Origin: Corynebacterium macginleyi
GTDB taxonomy: Bacteria; Actinomycetota; Actinomycetes; Mycobacteriales; Mycobacteriaceae
Reading direction: 5' to 3'
Length of the DNA: 64,000 nt
NCBI RefSeq assembly: GCF_003688935.1
Contig: NZ_REGE01000002.1
Span: forward strand, 1-64,000
A model generated the notes under the pieces. It was not told the DNA's origin, did no database searches, and was given only the letters and a program-made list of their open reading frames with translations. Position numbers and translations under genes: made by a program. Below, one piece after another: positions 18,869 to 27,924 of the stretch; within the stretch, counting starts at the first letter, position 1; every line of letters begins with the position of its first letter.

Positions 18869-19633
18869 ATGAGCGCAACGTCTTCCCCAGGCACTTTCCG
18901 CCCGGCTCCCCAGCGGGCGAGTGCGGGCGCCATCATCCTTGCCCAAGGCGGCATGGAGGCAAAGCTCATGCTGCGCCATGGCGAGCAACAATTGCTCAGC
19001 ATCATTATCCCGCTCGCCATACTGATTGGGACCTCCCGCCTCGAAGCGACCACCGGCCATGGGCTACACGAGGTATTTCCCATGGTGCTTGCTGTGGCGA
19101 CGACGTCCGCAGGCTTTACGGGGCAGGCCATTTCGCTGGCCTTCGACCGTCGCTACGGGGCCCTGAAACGCACCGGCGCGTCCGGCGTGCCAGCATGGGC
19201 GATTATAGGCGGCAAGATCATTGGGGTGCTGACGATGGTGGCATTCCAACTACTCGTCCTCGGTGCCACAGCATTTGCCCTGGGACTGCGGATGGGGTGG
19301 TCCGGAATTCTGCTCACGATCGTCTCGCTTATTTTTGGTGTGGCTACTTTTACCGCCATGGGGTTGGTGCTTGGTGGAACCCTTAGCTCTGAAGCGGTAC
19401 TCGCGTTGGCCAACCTCATTTGGTTCATCCTTCTGGCGATCGTCGGCTGGGCCCTGTACTCCCAGGGCTTAGGCGATAATGGCCTGCTGAATATCGTCCC
19501 GACGGTAGCACTAGCGAGCGCACTTGCCGATGCCTCTAATTCCACCTTCCCCGGCATCGAACTCATTTCCTTGACAGCATGGCTAGCGGTAGCGTCGTAT
19601 GCAGCCGTTCGTTGGTTCCGCTTCGAAGGCTAA
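18869..19633 (+). CDS. ABC-2 type exporter permease, 254 aa
   Basis: About six transmembrane helices spread between residues 40 and 250 (LLSIIIPLAILIG, AWAIIGGKIIGVLTMVAFQL, LANLIWFILLAIVGWAL). The N-terminal 35 residues are cytoplasmic. ATG 18869 has AAGGAA upstream; an earlier in-frame start at 18794 has none and adds unlikely sequence. It pairs with the ATPase gene ending at 18784. A role in exporting a lipid, heme-related or envelope compound is only guesswork from the neighbours. Confidence 0.85.
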   Translation: MSATSSPGTFRPAPQRASAGAIILAQGGMEAKLMLRHGEQQLLSIIIPLAILIGTSRLEATTGHGLHEVFPMVLAVATTSAGFTGQAISLAFDRRYGALKRTGASGVPAWAIIGGKIIGVLTMVAFQLLVLGATAFALGLRMGWSGILLTIVSLIFGVATFTAMGLVLGGTLSSEAVLALANLIWFILLAIVGWALYSQGLGDNGLLNIVPTVALASALADASNSTFPGIELISLTAWLAVASYAAVRWFRFEG

Positions 19634-19700
19634 ATGTGAATTATGCCCAAATCCCCGCTAAGTAAGGGCGAAGGTTTTCGGCTCGCTACCCACCCACGAG

Positions 19701-19713
19701 TAAGATGCACCTT
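19701..19713 (+). promoter_or_regulatory. -10 element for leaderless ctaA
   Basis: TAAGAT at 19701-19706 ends seven bases before the GTG at 19714. The ATG inside the hexamer region (19705) would leave no room for a promoter, so the GTG is the better start. Confidence 0.5.
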
Positions 19714-20733
19714 GTGAATTACTGGACCAGAACTAAACGCTTTTTTAAAGAGGCCGTCCCTACCGTGCAACAACAGCGTCTCATCGCGCTGATCCTGATT
19801 TTCTGCCAAGGCGGCATCACCGTGTCTGGTTCCATTGTCCGCGTCACCGGTTCCGGCCTAGGCTGCCCCACCTGGCCTCAATGCCACCCTGGCTCCTTGG
19901 TGCCGGTAGAAGGCGCCGCACCGGCGCTACACCAGATTATCGAGTTTGGCAATCGCCTACTCACCTTTGTTGATTCCGCCGCTGCTGGCGCGGCAGTTAT
20001 TGCCATGTATATGGCCTGCCGCCGTCGTGAGCTCAAGGTCTATGCCTGGCTCAACGTTGCCGGCATTGTGCTGCAGGCCGTTATAGGCGGCATTTCCGTG
20101 CATCTGGATCTGCGCTGGTGGTCCGTCGCACTTCATTTCCTGCCCTCCATGGTGCTGGTATGGCTTGCCTGCATGTTGTACGCCCGCATCAAGGAACCCG
20201 ATGACGGGACCACGCAGCCGCGTTTCCCGCAAGCAATTCGTATCATCGCCGTCATCGCGACCATCGCACTATCGATCGTTCTCATCACTGGAACAATGGT
20301 GACTGGTTCTGGCGTGCACTCCGGGGACTCCGGCGTAGGAATGGATGGCCGCTTGGATGTGGATACCGAATCCATGGCTATTGCCCACGCCATGTGCATG
20401 TACGTCTACCTCATATTTACCGCCATCACCCTCTTCCTGCTGTACAAGCACCACACGCCACGGGAGGCCAAGAAGGCTGGATGGGTCCTTATCGTCTGCA
20501 TCCTTATCCAGTGGGCCGTTGGAGTGTTGCAGTTCTACCTGGGTGTACCACGGTGGACGGTCCCCTTCCACATCGGTATGTCCGCCGTCGTTACCGGCTT
20601 TACCGCCCTGCTGTGGGCACACGGCCACCACCGCGTCGGCGGTACATCCAACCTGATCTCAGGTTCTCCCAGCGGCGACGATAAATACGCCGTGCGCCAG
20701 CAAACACTGGAAAAAGAACGCGCTGCAGTCTGA
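19714..20733 (+). CDS. ctaA: Heme A synthase CtaA (COX15), 339 aa
   Basis: A membrane enzyme that oxidises the C8 methyl of heme O to the formyl group of heme A for the aa3 cytochrome oxidase. Eight transmembrane segments are visible. The conserved loop VTGSGLGCPTWPQCHPGS holds the cysteine pair, HQIIEFGNRLL holds a heme-ligand histidine, and later motifs include VTGSGVHSGDSG, IAHAMCMYVYL and PFHIGMSAVV. Start GTG 19714 is taken because of the -10 element; ATG 19705 is in frame and adds three residues. CtaB, which makes its substrate, is encoded nearby on the other strand. Confidence 0.92.
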   Translation: MNYWTRTKRFFKEAVPTVQQQRLIALILIFCQGGITVSGSIVRVTGSGLGCPTWPQCHPGSLVPVEGAAPALHQIIEFGNRLLTFVDSAAAGAAVIAMYMACRRRELKVYAWLNVAGIVLQAVIGGISVHLDLRWWSVALHFLPSMVLVWLACMLYARIKEPDDGTTQPRFPQAIRIIAVIATIALSIVLITGTMVTGSGVHSGDSGVGMDGRLDVDTESMAIAHAMCMYVYLIFTAITLFLLYKHHTPREAKKAGWVLIVCILIQWAVGVLQFYLGVPRWTVPFHIGMSAVVTGFTALLWAHGHHRVGGTSNLISGSPSGDDKYAVRQQTLEKERAAV

Positions 20734-20789
20734 ATTTTAGACAACAGCTTTTTCTGCAGCTACCGGGCTGTGTGGGATAGCATGGCCTT

Positions 20790-21758
20790 ATGCACGCTAT
20801 TCAGATCGCAGAAACAGGCGGGCCGGAAGTCCTGCGCTATACGGAGGTTCCTGCACCAACGCCCACTGAGGAAGAAGTCTTAGTCGATGTCACCGTCGCG
20901 GGCGTGAACTACATCGATACCTACTACCGCGAGGGCATCTATAGCGCCGAAAAGCCTTTTATTCCCGGATTCGAAGGTACGGGACGCGTCGTCTACGATC
21001 CGCAAGGACAAATTGCAGAAGGCACCCTAGTGGCATGGCACCACGCCTTCGGATCTTATGCCGAGCAAGTCTGCGTTTCCCGGAATGGTCTTGTCGCTGT
21101 GCCGGATGATTTCCCCACCGAAATAGCGGCTTCCATGTTGCTACAAGGCATGACCGCTCACTTCTTGTCCCACGGCGTGTACGAGCTGGGCGAAGGCGAC
21201 ACCTGCCTCATTACCGCCGGTGCGGGCGGCGTCGGTCAGCTCCTGACCCAAATGGCGTCTTCTCTGGGTGCAACGGTCTACACGATAGTCTCCAGCGATG
21301 AGAAGGAAAAGATTTCGTATGCGTGCGGTGCCGAGCACGTCTTTCGCTACCGCGAAGGCTGGGGCGAGCAGGTTCGCCGACTTACTGGCGGCCGCGGCAT
21401 CGATGTGGTCTATGACGGCGTGGGACAATCCACCTTTTTTGAATCGCTCGAGGCCGTTCGCGCTCGCGGGACAGTCGCACTCTTTGGTGCCGCCTCCGGC
21501 CCAGTAGAACCCATCGATCCTCAGCTGCTTAATAAGCATGGCTCGATTTTCCTGACCCGCCCTTCGCTCGGAGCGTGGACGGCGCAAGAAGGGGAATTCC
21601 AGATGCGCGCGCAAGCGGTTGTGCAAGCCATTATGGATGGAGACCTCAAGCTCAATGTTTCCGCCTCTTATCCTTTAGAAGAAGCGGCACAGGCCCACCG
21701 CGACCTCCAATCGCGCAGCACCACTGGATCCATCGTCCTGCGGGTCACCCCGGACTAG
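20790..21758 (+). CDS. qor: Zinc-independent quinone oxidoreductase (MDR family), 322 aa
   Basis: NADPH:quinone reductase-like member of the medium-chain dehydrogenase family. It has the opening of Qor proteins (MHAIQIAETGGPEVLRYTEV), VAGVNYIDTYYREGIY, the Rossmann motif TAGAGGVGQLL (about residue 144) and DVVYDGVGQSTF. The zinc-ligand cysteines of alcohol dehydrogenases are absent. TAGCAT (20778-20783) lies six bases before the ATG and no ribosome site is present, so the mRNA is likely leaderless. It is found next to ctaA in C. glutamicum as well. Confidence 0.88.
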   Translation: MHAIQIAETGGPEVLRYTEVPAPTPTEEEVLVDVTVAGVNYIDTYYREGIYSAEKPFIPGFEGTGRVVYDPQGQIAEGTLVAWHHAFGSYAEQVCVSRNGLVAVPDDFPTEIAASMLLQGMTAHFLSHGVYELGEGDTCLITAGAGGVGQLLTQMASSLGATVYTIVSSDEKEKISYACGAEHVFRYREGWGEQVRRLTGGRGIDVVYDGVGQSTFFESLEAVRARGTVALFGAASGPVEPIDPQLLNKHGSIFLTRPSLGAWTAQEGEFQMRAQAVVQAIMDGDLKLNVSASYPLEEAAQAHRDLQSRSTTGSIVLRVTPD

Positions 21759-21782
21759 GTCAAATAAGCGCTCTACTGGGTT

Positions 21783-22727
21783 CTAAAACAAGGTTGCGGA
21801 CCAACCGAGCATCCTGCCGATTGGCTCCCAGCCCAGCACAGCATCGATAGATAGGCCGATGAAAAGTACCGACAGGTAGTTATTTGAATAGATAAACAGA
21901 CGCATGGGCTTGATCTTTGCGCCTTGCTGTACGCCTTGGTGCAGGCGAATGGCTAACCATAAGAAGACCGCACCGGAAGTAACGGCGGCAATGAGATAGA
22001 TCCACGATGCCGCGGGAACGATAAGCAGCGTAACGAAAACCATGGCGATGGAATACCAGACAATCTGGCGGGTTACTTCTAGTTCCGGTGCCACAACCGG
22101 CAGCATCGGGACCCCGGCCTTGCGGTAGTCTTCCTTGTATTTCATAGCCAGGGCCCAGGTATGTGGCGGGGTCCAGAAAAAGATAATAAGGAATAGAACT
22201 ATTGCCTGCCACCAGCGGTCGGGCTCGCCTGCCGGCGCGTTATCACGAATTACAGCCCAGCCCACCATGGCCGGCATACACCCCGCTAAACCGCCCCATA
22301 CAATGTTTTGGGCATTGCGCATTTTCAAAAACTTGGTGTAGACAAAGACATAGAAGAAGTTCGTCAGGATGACGAAAAACGCCGCCAACCAGGAATTTGC
22401 GAGGATTCCCAACCACAGCACCGAAACCACGAGCATAATCCAGGCGAAGATCGCAGCGTTGCGCTTAGAAATCGTGGCGCGAACTAGTGGTCGCGCGCGG
22501 GTGCGTTGCATTTTTCTGTCAATTTCATAATCGACCACGTTATTGAAGGTATGAGCGGCCGCAGCGCCCATCCACCCGCCGAAAATGGTGGAAGCGATGA
22601 GCCAAATATTCTCAGAAACCGCCTCAACGCTGCGTTGTGCTTGGAGCATCGCCGGAATTGCGGCCACGAGGAGGAGTTCAATGATCCTCGGCTTCGTTAG
22701 CGCAAAATAGGCCTTGACGGTCTCCAA
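21783..22727 (-). CDS. ctaB: Protoheme IX farnesyltransferase CtaB, 314 aa
   Basis: A UbiA-superfamily membrane prenyltransferase that attaches farnesyl to heme B to make heme O. The first aspartate motif lies in [20 protein letters not shown] (about residues 62-81), and the second in [18 protein letters not shown]. Nine hydrophobic segments are seen. Start is TTG at 22727 with an excellent GGAGGAA seven bases upstream. It converges with qor and diverges from tkt; only 24 bp separate it from the qor stop. Confidence 0.93.
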   Translation of the reverse strand: METVKAYFALTKPRIIELLLVAAIPAMLQAQRSVEAVSENIWLIASTIFGGWMGAAAAHTFNNVVDYEIDRKMQRTRARPLVRATISKRNAAIFAWIMLVVSVLWLGILANSWLAAFFVILTNFFYVFVYTKFLKMRNAQNIVWGGLAGCMPAMVGWAVIRDNAPAGEPDRWWQAIVLFLIIFFWTPPHTWALAMKYKEDYRKAGVPMLPVVAPELEVTRQIVWYSIAMVFVTLLIVPAASWIYLIAAVTSGAVFLWLAIRLHQGVQQGAKIKPMRLFIYSNNYLSVLFIGLSIDAVLGWEPIGRMLGWSATLF

Positions 22728-23056
22728 GGAATTCCTCCACTATCTGAACAGACGTTGATCTACAGCAAACACGCTACACAGTACGGTAAGCCCACGGTGA
22801 AGTGGTCGCACACTCCAGCACAAAAGTTCCAGAGAATTAATTCACACTACGGCCTACATATAAGATGCACTACAGATGGATGTGCATCAATGCAGCGGAA
22901 ATGCAGCGAGTGACTAATGCCGTACCGTGCACTGCTGAGCCATGCCAGCTTACCGGTCTGCCGCCGCTTTCAATAATTCCGCACCGCCGTCAAAAAAGTA
23001 ACTAGACTGTGAGAAGTTCAATATTTAACGCCGAGAGTTAAGCGAGGTCTTATACC
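22728..23056. promoter_or_regulatory. Divergent ctaB/tkt control region with repeats
   Basis: This 329-bp gap has no gene. It holds two candidate -10 elements toward tkt, TATAAGAT (about 22858-22865) and TAGACT (23003-23008). The inverted repeat GATGCAC-N11-GTGCATC lies at 22864-22888, and next to it is an 11-bp direct repeat with core AATGCAGCG (22889-22897 and 22900-22908). The repeats are operator candidates for the pentose phosphate operon; no known regulator motif was recognised. Confidence 0.5.
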
Positions 23057-25165
23057 ATGTCGAAAGGTAATTTGTCCCCAGACCTGCAAGCTATGGTCAA
23101 GCGCCGTTATCCGGACGACTGGACAGAGATCGACACTCGCGCTGTCGACACTGTGCGCGTGCTTGCTGCCGATGCCGTCCAACACTGCGGCTCCGGGCAT
23201 CCAGGCACGGCCATGTCGCTGGCTCCCCTCGCCTACACGCTCTACCAGCGGATCATCAACCACGACCCCAACGACGTCAATTGGGTGGGCCGCGACCGCT
23301 TTGTCCTGTCCGTCGGCCACTCCTCCCTGACCTTGTACATTCAACTCTTTATGGGCGGTTTCGGATTGGAGATGGAAGATCTCCAACAACTGCGCACTTG
23401 GGACTCCCTTACCCCTGGCCACCCTGAGGTACACCACACCGACGGCGTGGAAATTACCACCGGGCCGCTCGGTCAAGGCTTAGCATCAGCCGTCGGTATG
23501 GCGATGGCTGCACGCAAGGAGCGCGGCCTTTTTGATCCGAAGGCACCGGCCGGCCAATCCCCTTTCGATCACTATGTCTACGCCATTGCCTCCGATGGCG
23601 ATTTGCAGGAAGGCGTCACCGCCGAGGCATCGTCGTTGGCAGGTACTCAGAAACTGGGTAACCTCATTGTCTTCTGGGACGATAACAGGATTTCCATCGA
23701 GGACGACACCAATATCGCCTTCAACGAGGACGCCGCAGCTCGCTATGAGGCATACGGCTGGCACGTCCAGACCGTTGAATCCGGCGAGGACGTCGTTGCT
23801 ATCGAAGAGGCAGTGCGCAATGCCCAGCTGGAAACCCAGCGCCCCTCCTTCATCCGCGTTAAAACAGTAATTGGTTATCCTGCCCCCAACAAGATGAACA
23901 CCGGCGGTGTTCACGGCGCTGCGCTGGGCGATGACGAAGTTGCCGCCACCAAGGAAGTACTCGGATTCGACCCAGAAAAGTCCTTCCACATCGATGATGA
24001 GGTGCTGGCTCATACCCGCAGGCTGCGCGAGCGCGGCGCCGAAAAGCACGGGCAGTGGCAAGAGAAGTTCAATGCTTGGGCAGCAGATAACCCGGAGAAT
24101 AAAGCGCTATTTGATCGCATGTGCGCCCGCGAGCTGCCAGAGAACTTTGCTGCCGAGCTTCCCGTGTGGGAGCCAGGTGACGCGATTGCCACCCGTAAAG
24201 CCTCTGAGGCAACGATCCAGGCGTTGGCCGCTGCCTTGCCGGAAATGTGGGGCGGCTCGGCCGATCTGGCGGGATCCAATAACACCGTGATTAAGGGCGC
24301 GGATTCCTTCGGTCCTGAAGACATCACCACCGATAAGTGGTCCGCGCAGCCTTATGGCCGCAACCTCCACTTCGGCATCCGTGAACACGCAATGTCGGCG
24401 ATCATGAACGGCATTGCCCTCCACGGAAATACCCGCGTGTATGGCGGAACCTTCCTGATCTTCTCCGAGTATCAGTACCCGGCTGTGCGCCTCGGCTCCC
24501 TGATGTCCACCGATACCTACTACGTATGGACGCACGATTCTATTGGCCTGGGCGAAGACGGTCCTACCCACCAGCCGGTGGAGACCCTTACGGCTTTGCG
24601 CGCCATTCCGAACCTGTCCGTTATCCGCCCCGCCGATGCAAATGAGACCGCACAAGCTTGGGCTGCGGCTATGGAATACAAGGCTGCCCCGAAGGGACTT
24701 GCGCTGAGCCGCCAAAACCTCCCGATTTTAAAAGGCACCAAAGAAAAGGCACACGATGGTGTTCGCCGCGGCGCTTATACCTTGGTCGCAGGTTCCAAGG
24801 ATGAACCCGATGTCATCTTGCTAGCCACCGGATCGGAAGTACAGCTTGCCGTGGAGGCCGCCCAGCAGCTTGAAAACGAGGACACGGCCGCTCGCGTGGT
24901 ATCGGCGCCATGCTTGGAATGGTTCGACGAGCAAGACGCAGAATACCGCGAATCGGTCCTTCCCAGCGGCGTAAAGGCACGGGTTTCCGTTGAGGCAGGT
25001 CTCGCCATGCCGTGGCACAAGTACACCGGGACTTACGGTCGCAACGTCTCCCTAGAGCATTACGGAGCCTCCGCCCCCGGCGAAGAACTATTCGAAAAGT
25101 TTGGTTTCACCGCCGCTGCGGTCGCCGATGCCGCACGCGCGAGCATCGCCGAAACACAGAACTAA
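23057..25165 (+). CDS. tkt: Transketolase, 702 aa
   Basis: Thiamine diphosphate enzyme moving two-carbon units between sugar phosphates. Landmarks: CGSGHPGTAMSLAPLAY and SVGHSSLTLYIQLF in the N-terminal part; the cofactor motif ASDGDLQEGVTAEA with WDDNRIS (about residues 177-215); then GIREHAMSAIMNGI and THDSIGLGEDGPTHQPVE in the pyrimidine domain; and a C-terminal domain. Length is typical. It is the first gene of the operon tkt-tal-zwf-opcA-pgl; tal follows after 30 bp. Confidence 0.97.
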   Translation: MSKGNLSPDLQAMVKRRYPDDWTEIDTRAVDTVRVLAADAVQHCGSGHPGTAMSLAPLAYTLYQRIINHDPNDVNWVGRDRFVLSVGHSSLTLYIQLFMGGFGLEMEDLQQLRTWDSLTPGHPEVHHTDGVEITTGPLGQGLASAVGMAMAARKERGLFDPKAPAGQSPFDHYVYAIASDGDLQEGVTAEASSLAGTQKLGNLIVFWDDNRISIEDDTNIAFNEDAAARYEAYGWHVQTVESGEDVVAIEEAVRNAQLETQRPSFIRVKTVIGYPAPNKMNTGGVHGAALGDDEVAATKEVLGFDPEKSFHIDDEVLAHTRRLRERGAEKHGQWQEKFNAWAADNPENKALFDRMCARELPENFAAELPVWEPGDAIATRKASEATIQALAAALPEMWGGSADLAGSNNTVIKGADSFGPEDITTDKWSAQPYGRNLHFGIREHAMSAIMNGIALHGNTRVYGGTFLIFSEYQYPAVRLGSLMSTDTYYVWTHDSIGLGEDGPTHQPVETLTALRAIPNLSVIRPADANETAQAWAAAMEYKAAPKGLALSRQNLPILKGTKEKAHDGVRRGAYTLVAGSKDEPDVILLATGSEVQLAVEAAQQLENEDTAARVVSAPCLEWFDEQDAEYRESVLPSGVKARVSVEAGLAMPWHKYTGTYGRNVSLEHYGASAPGEELFEKFGFTAAAVADAARASIAETQN

Positions 25166-25195
25166 GTCACCACACCGACGCATAAAGGAGTGACG

Positions 25196-26278
25196 ATGAA
25201 CAACATTTCTGAACTTGCCCAATTAGGCACTTCCACCTGGCTCGATGACCTTTCGCGTCAACGGTTGACATCCGGAAACTTGAAAGAGATTATTTCCTCC
25301 AAGTCCATTGTGGGCGTGACGACTAACCCTGCCATCTTCGCCGCCGCCATGACTAGTGGGACGGCCTATGACGCGGACTTAGCGGCCTTGAAGGAGAAGA
25401 ACGCTTCGGCGGATGAGGTCGTTTACTCCCTGGCGATTACGGACGTGCAAAACGCCTGCGACCTCTTTGCAGATGTTTATACTCAAACCGAAGGTCAAGA
25501 TGGCCGCGTATCCATCGAGGTGGATCCGCGCATCTCCGACGATGCAGCTGCAACCCTGGACCAGGCCCGCGAACTGTGGCGCCAGGTAAACCGTCCTAAT
25601 GCGATGATTAAGATACCGGCCACCCCGGGCTCACTTCCCGCTATCGAAGATGCCTTAGCAGAAGGAATCAGCGTCAACGTCACCTTAATCTTCTCAGTGT
25701 CGCGCTACCGTGAAGTCATCGCTGCGTTCAAAGCAGGGCTCAAACGTGCGGCCGACAACGGCAAGGACGTCACCAAGATCCACTCGGTCGCATCGTTCTT
25801 CGTCTCTCGCCTTGATACAGAGGTTGATAAGCGCTTGGAAGCAATCGGTTCCGAAGAAGCACTCTCTCTGCGTGGCAAGGCCGGTGTCGCCAATGCGCAA
25901 CGTGCCTATGCCCTCTTCCAGGAAGAATTACTCGGTGACAATGACCTCCCACCAGGCGCAGCGGTACAACGTCCCCTGTGGGCTTCTACCGGCGTGAAAA
26001 ACCCCGCCTATCCAGCGACGCTATACGTAACCGAGCTGGCTGGCCCACACACGGTAAACACCATGCCGGAAAAAACCATTGACGCGGTCCTGCAGGAGGG
26101 TGGTCTCCACGGCGATACCCTAACCGCCGCCGATAAATCCGAAAAAATCTTTTCCCAACTCGAGTCGGTAGGCATTGACCTAGAGGATGTCTTCATGGTC
26201 CTCGAGCGCGAGGGCGTAGATAAGTTCGTCGCCGCGTGGAATGACCTTCTTGATTCCCTTAAACAACGACTCGCGTAA
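25196..26278 (+). CDS. tal: Transaldolase, 360 aa
   Basis: The long (actinobacterial/cyanobacterial) type of transaldolase, transferring dihydroxyacetone units. The Schiff-base lysine is in NAMIKIPATPGSLPA (about residue 142), and SIVGVTTNPAIF near the N terminus contributes to the active site. ATG 25196 is preceded by AAAGGAG at the right distance; the GTG six bases earlier overlaps that site and is rejected. It lies between tkt and zwf. Confidence 0.95.
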   Translation: MNNISELAQLGTSTWLDDLSRQRLTSGNLKEIISSKSIVGVTTNPAIFAAAMTSGTAYDADLAALKEKNASADEVVYSLAITDVQNACDLFADVYTQTEGQDGRVSIEVDPRISDDAAATLDQARELWRQVNRPNAMIKIPATPGSLPAIEDALAEGISVNVTLIFSVSRYREVIAAFKAGLKRAADNGKDVTKIHSVASFFVSRLDTEVDKRLEAIGSEEALSLRGKAGVANAQRAYALFQEELLGDNDLPPGAAVQRPLWASTGVKNPAYPATLYVTELAGPHTVNTMPEKTIDAVLQEGGLHGDTLTAADKSEKIFSQLESVGIDLEDVFMVLEREGVDKFVAAWNDLLDSLKQRLA

Positions 26279-26296
26279 ACTACGACCGTGGTCCTA

Positions 26297-26320
26297 GCCC
26301 CGCCGGAAAGCTGGCGGGGC
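26297..26320 (+). terminator. GC-rich hairpin between tal and zwf
   Basis: Stem GCCCCGCC / GGCGGGGC can extend by two further pairs around an AAAG loop. No T run follows. In the middle of an operon this is more likely a partial terminator or an mRNA-processing or stability element. Confidence 0.45.
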
Positions 26321-26377
26321 GTTGTGCCGCGAATGGTCGGAAGACCACTAAGCTTTTGCCTCTAGGAAGGATAATCC

Positions 26378-27910
26378 GTGACGGACTCAGCCCCTTGGGT
26401 CAATCCCTTGCGTAATGCCGCTGATAAACGATTGCCACGCATCGCCGGCCCTGCGGGCATGGTCATCTTTGGTGTGACCGGCGATCTAGCTTTCAAGAAG
26501 CTCCTGCCGGCCATTTATGACCTCGCCAGCCGTGGTCTTCTGCCCGCTGGCTTTACCCTCGTTGGCTATGGCCGCAGGGACTGGGATACCGCGGACTTCT
26601 GCGATTATTTCCGCAGCGCGGTAGAAGCCGGTGCTCGCACCCGATTTAACCACGACGTGTGGGAGCACCTATCCCAAGGGATCGAATTCGTACAAGGTTC
26701 CTTCGATGATGAGGGATTTGACAGGCTTTCTGCGAGGTTGGCCGAACTGGATAAGGCTCGCGGTACGGGAGGCAACTGGGCCTACTACCTTTCGGTTCCA
26801 CCGGAGTTTTTCTCCAATATCTGCCACCAATTAGAGCGCGTGGGCATGGCCAATTCCGCAGAGGGATCGTGGCGGCGCTTCATCATTGAAAAGCCCTTTG
26901 GCCACGACCAGGAATCTGCCCGCGAGCTCAATGAAATCGTCAACGCGGTCTTCCCCGAATCGGCCGTATTCCGCATCGATCACTACTTGGGCAAAGAGAC
27001 CGTGCAAAATATCATGGCGCTACGGTTTGCCAATCAGATTTTTGAGCCAATGTGGAACGCGCACTATATCGACCACGTGCAAATTACCATGGCAGAAGAT
27101 ATCGGCCTCGGCGGCCGCGCTGGTTACTATGACGGCATCGGTGCGGCACGCGACGTTATTCAAAATCACCTTTTGCAGCTGCTCGCTCTCGTAGCTATGG
27201 AGGAACCTTCCTCCTTTGCACCAGAGGCGCTACGCGCTGAAAAAGTTAAAGTACTGCGAGCCACGCAGCCAGTTTATCCGCTAAGTAAAACCACCGCCCG
27301 TGGCCAATATACCGGCGGCTGGCAGGGCTCGGAATACGTAAAGGGCTTGCGCGAAGAGGATGGCTTCGATCCTGCCTCCACTACAGAGACCTATGCAGCG
27401 TGTACGTTAAAAGTTAATTCGCGGCGTTGGGGAGGAGTGCCTTTCTACCTGCGCACAGGCAAGCGGCTGGGGCGGCGTGTCACCGAGATCGCCTTAGTCT
27501 TCAAGGCCGCACCGAACCAACCCTTTGTCGATGGCGAAGCCGATGCCCTTGGCCAAAACGCGGTGGTCATTCGCGTGCAGCCAGATGAGGGCGTGACCAT
27601 GCGCTTTGGTTCGAAGGTGCCAGGTTCCACCATGGAAGTGCGCGATGTCAACATGGACTTCACCTATGCCGAGGCCTTCACAGAGGAGTCCCCCGAGGCA
27701 TATGAGCGCCTCATTTTGGACGCCCTCCTCGATGAATCCTCCCTGTTTCCCACCAATGAAGAAGTCGAACTATCGTGGTCGATTCTGGATCCGATCATCG
27801 ATTACTGGCATAAAAATGGTGCGCCCGAAGATTATCAAGCGGGCACATGGGGACCCCCCTCCGCCGATAAGATGATGCGCCGCCAAGGTCATTCTTGGCG
27901 CCGCCCGTAG
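26378..27910 (+). CDS. zwf: Glucose-6-phosphate 1-dehydrogenase, 510 aa
   Basis: First and NADP-dependent step of the oxidative pentose phosphate pathway. The coenzyme-binding motif GVTGDLAFKKLLPA is near residues 31-44 and the substrate-binding signature RIDHYLGKETVQNIMALRFA near 202-221. GTG start with AGGAAGGA upstream. The C-terminal half is complete. OpcA, encoded directly after it, is known in C. glutamicum to be required for its activity. Confidence 0.96.
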   Translation: MTDSAPWVNPLRNAADKRLPRIAGPAGMVIFGVTGDLAFKKLLPAIYDLASRGLLPAGFTLVGYGRRDWDTADFCDYFRSAVEAGARTRFNHDVWEHLSQGIEFVQGSFDDEGFDRLSARLAELDKARGTGGNWAYYLSVPPEFFSNICHQLERVGMANSAEGSWRRFIIEKPFGHDQESARELNEIVNAVFPESAVFRIDHYLGKETVQNIMALRFANQIFEPMWNAHYIDHVQITMAEDIGLGGRAGYYDGIGAARDVIQNHLLQLLALVAMEEPSSFAPEALRAEKVKVLRATQPVYPLSKTTARGQYTGGWQGSEYVKGLREEDGFDPASTTETYAACTLKVNSRRWGGVPFYLRTGKRLGRRVTEIALVFKAAPNQPFVDGEADALGQNAVVIRVQPDEGVTMRFGSKVPGSTMEVRDVNMDFTYAEAFTEESPEAYERLILDALLDESSLFPTNEEVELSWSILDPIIDYWHKNGAPEDYQAGTWGPPSADKMMRRQGHSWRRP

Positions 27911-27924
27911 AAGGGACGTACACA

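Noticed and set aside
23018..24715. Several minus-strand frames of 100-200 codons under tkt
   Set aside because: They are antisense shadows of transketolase, whose cofactor motifs and length leave no doubt.
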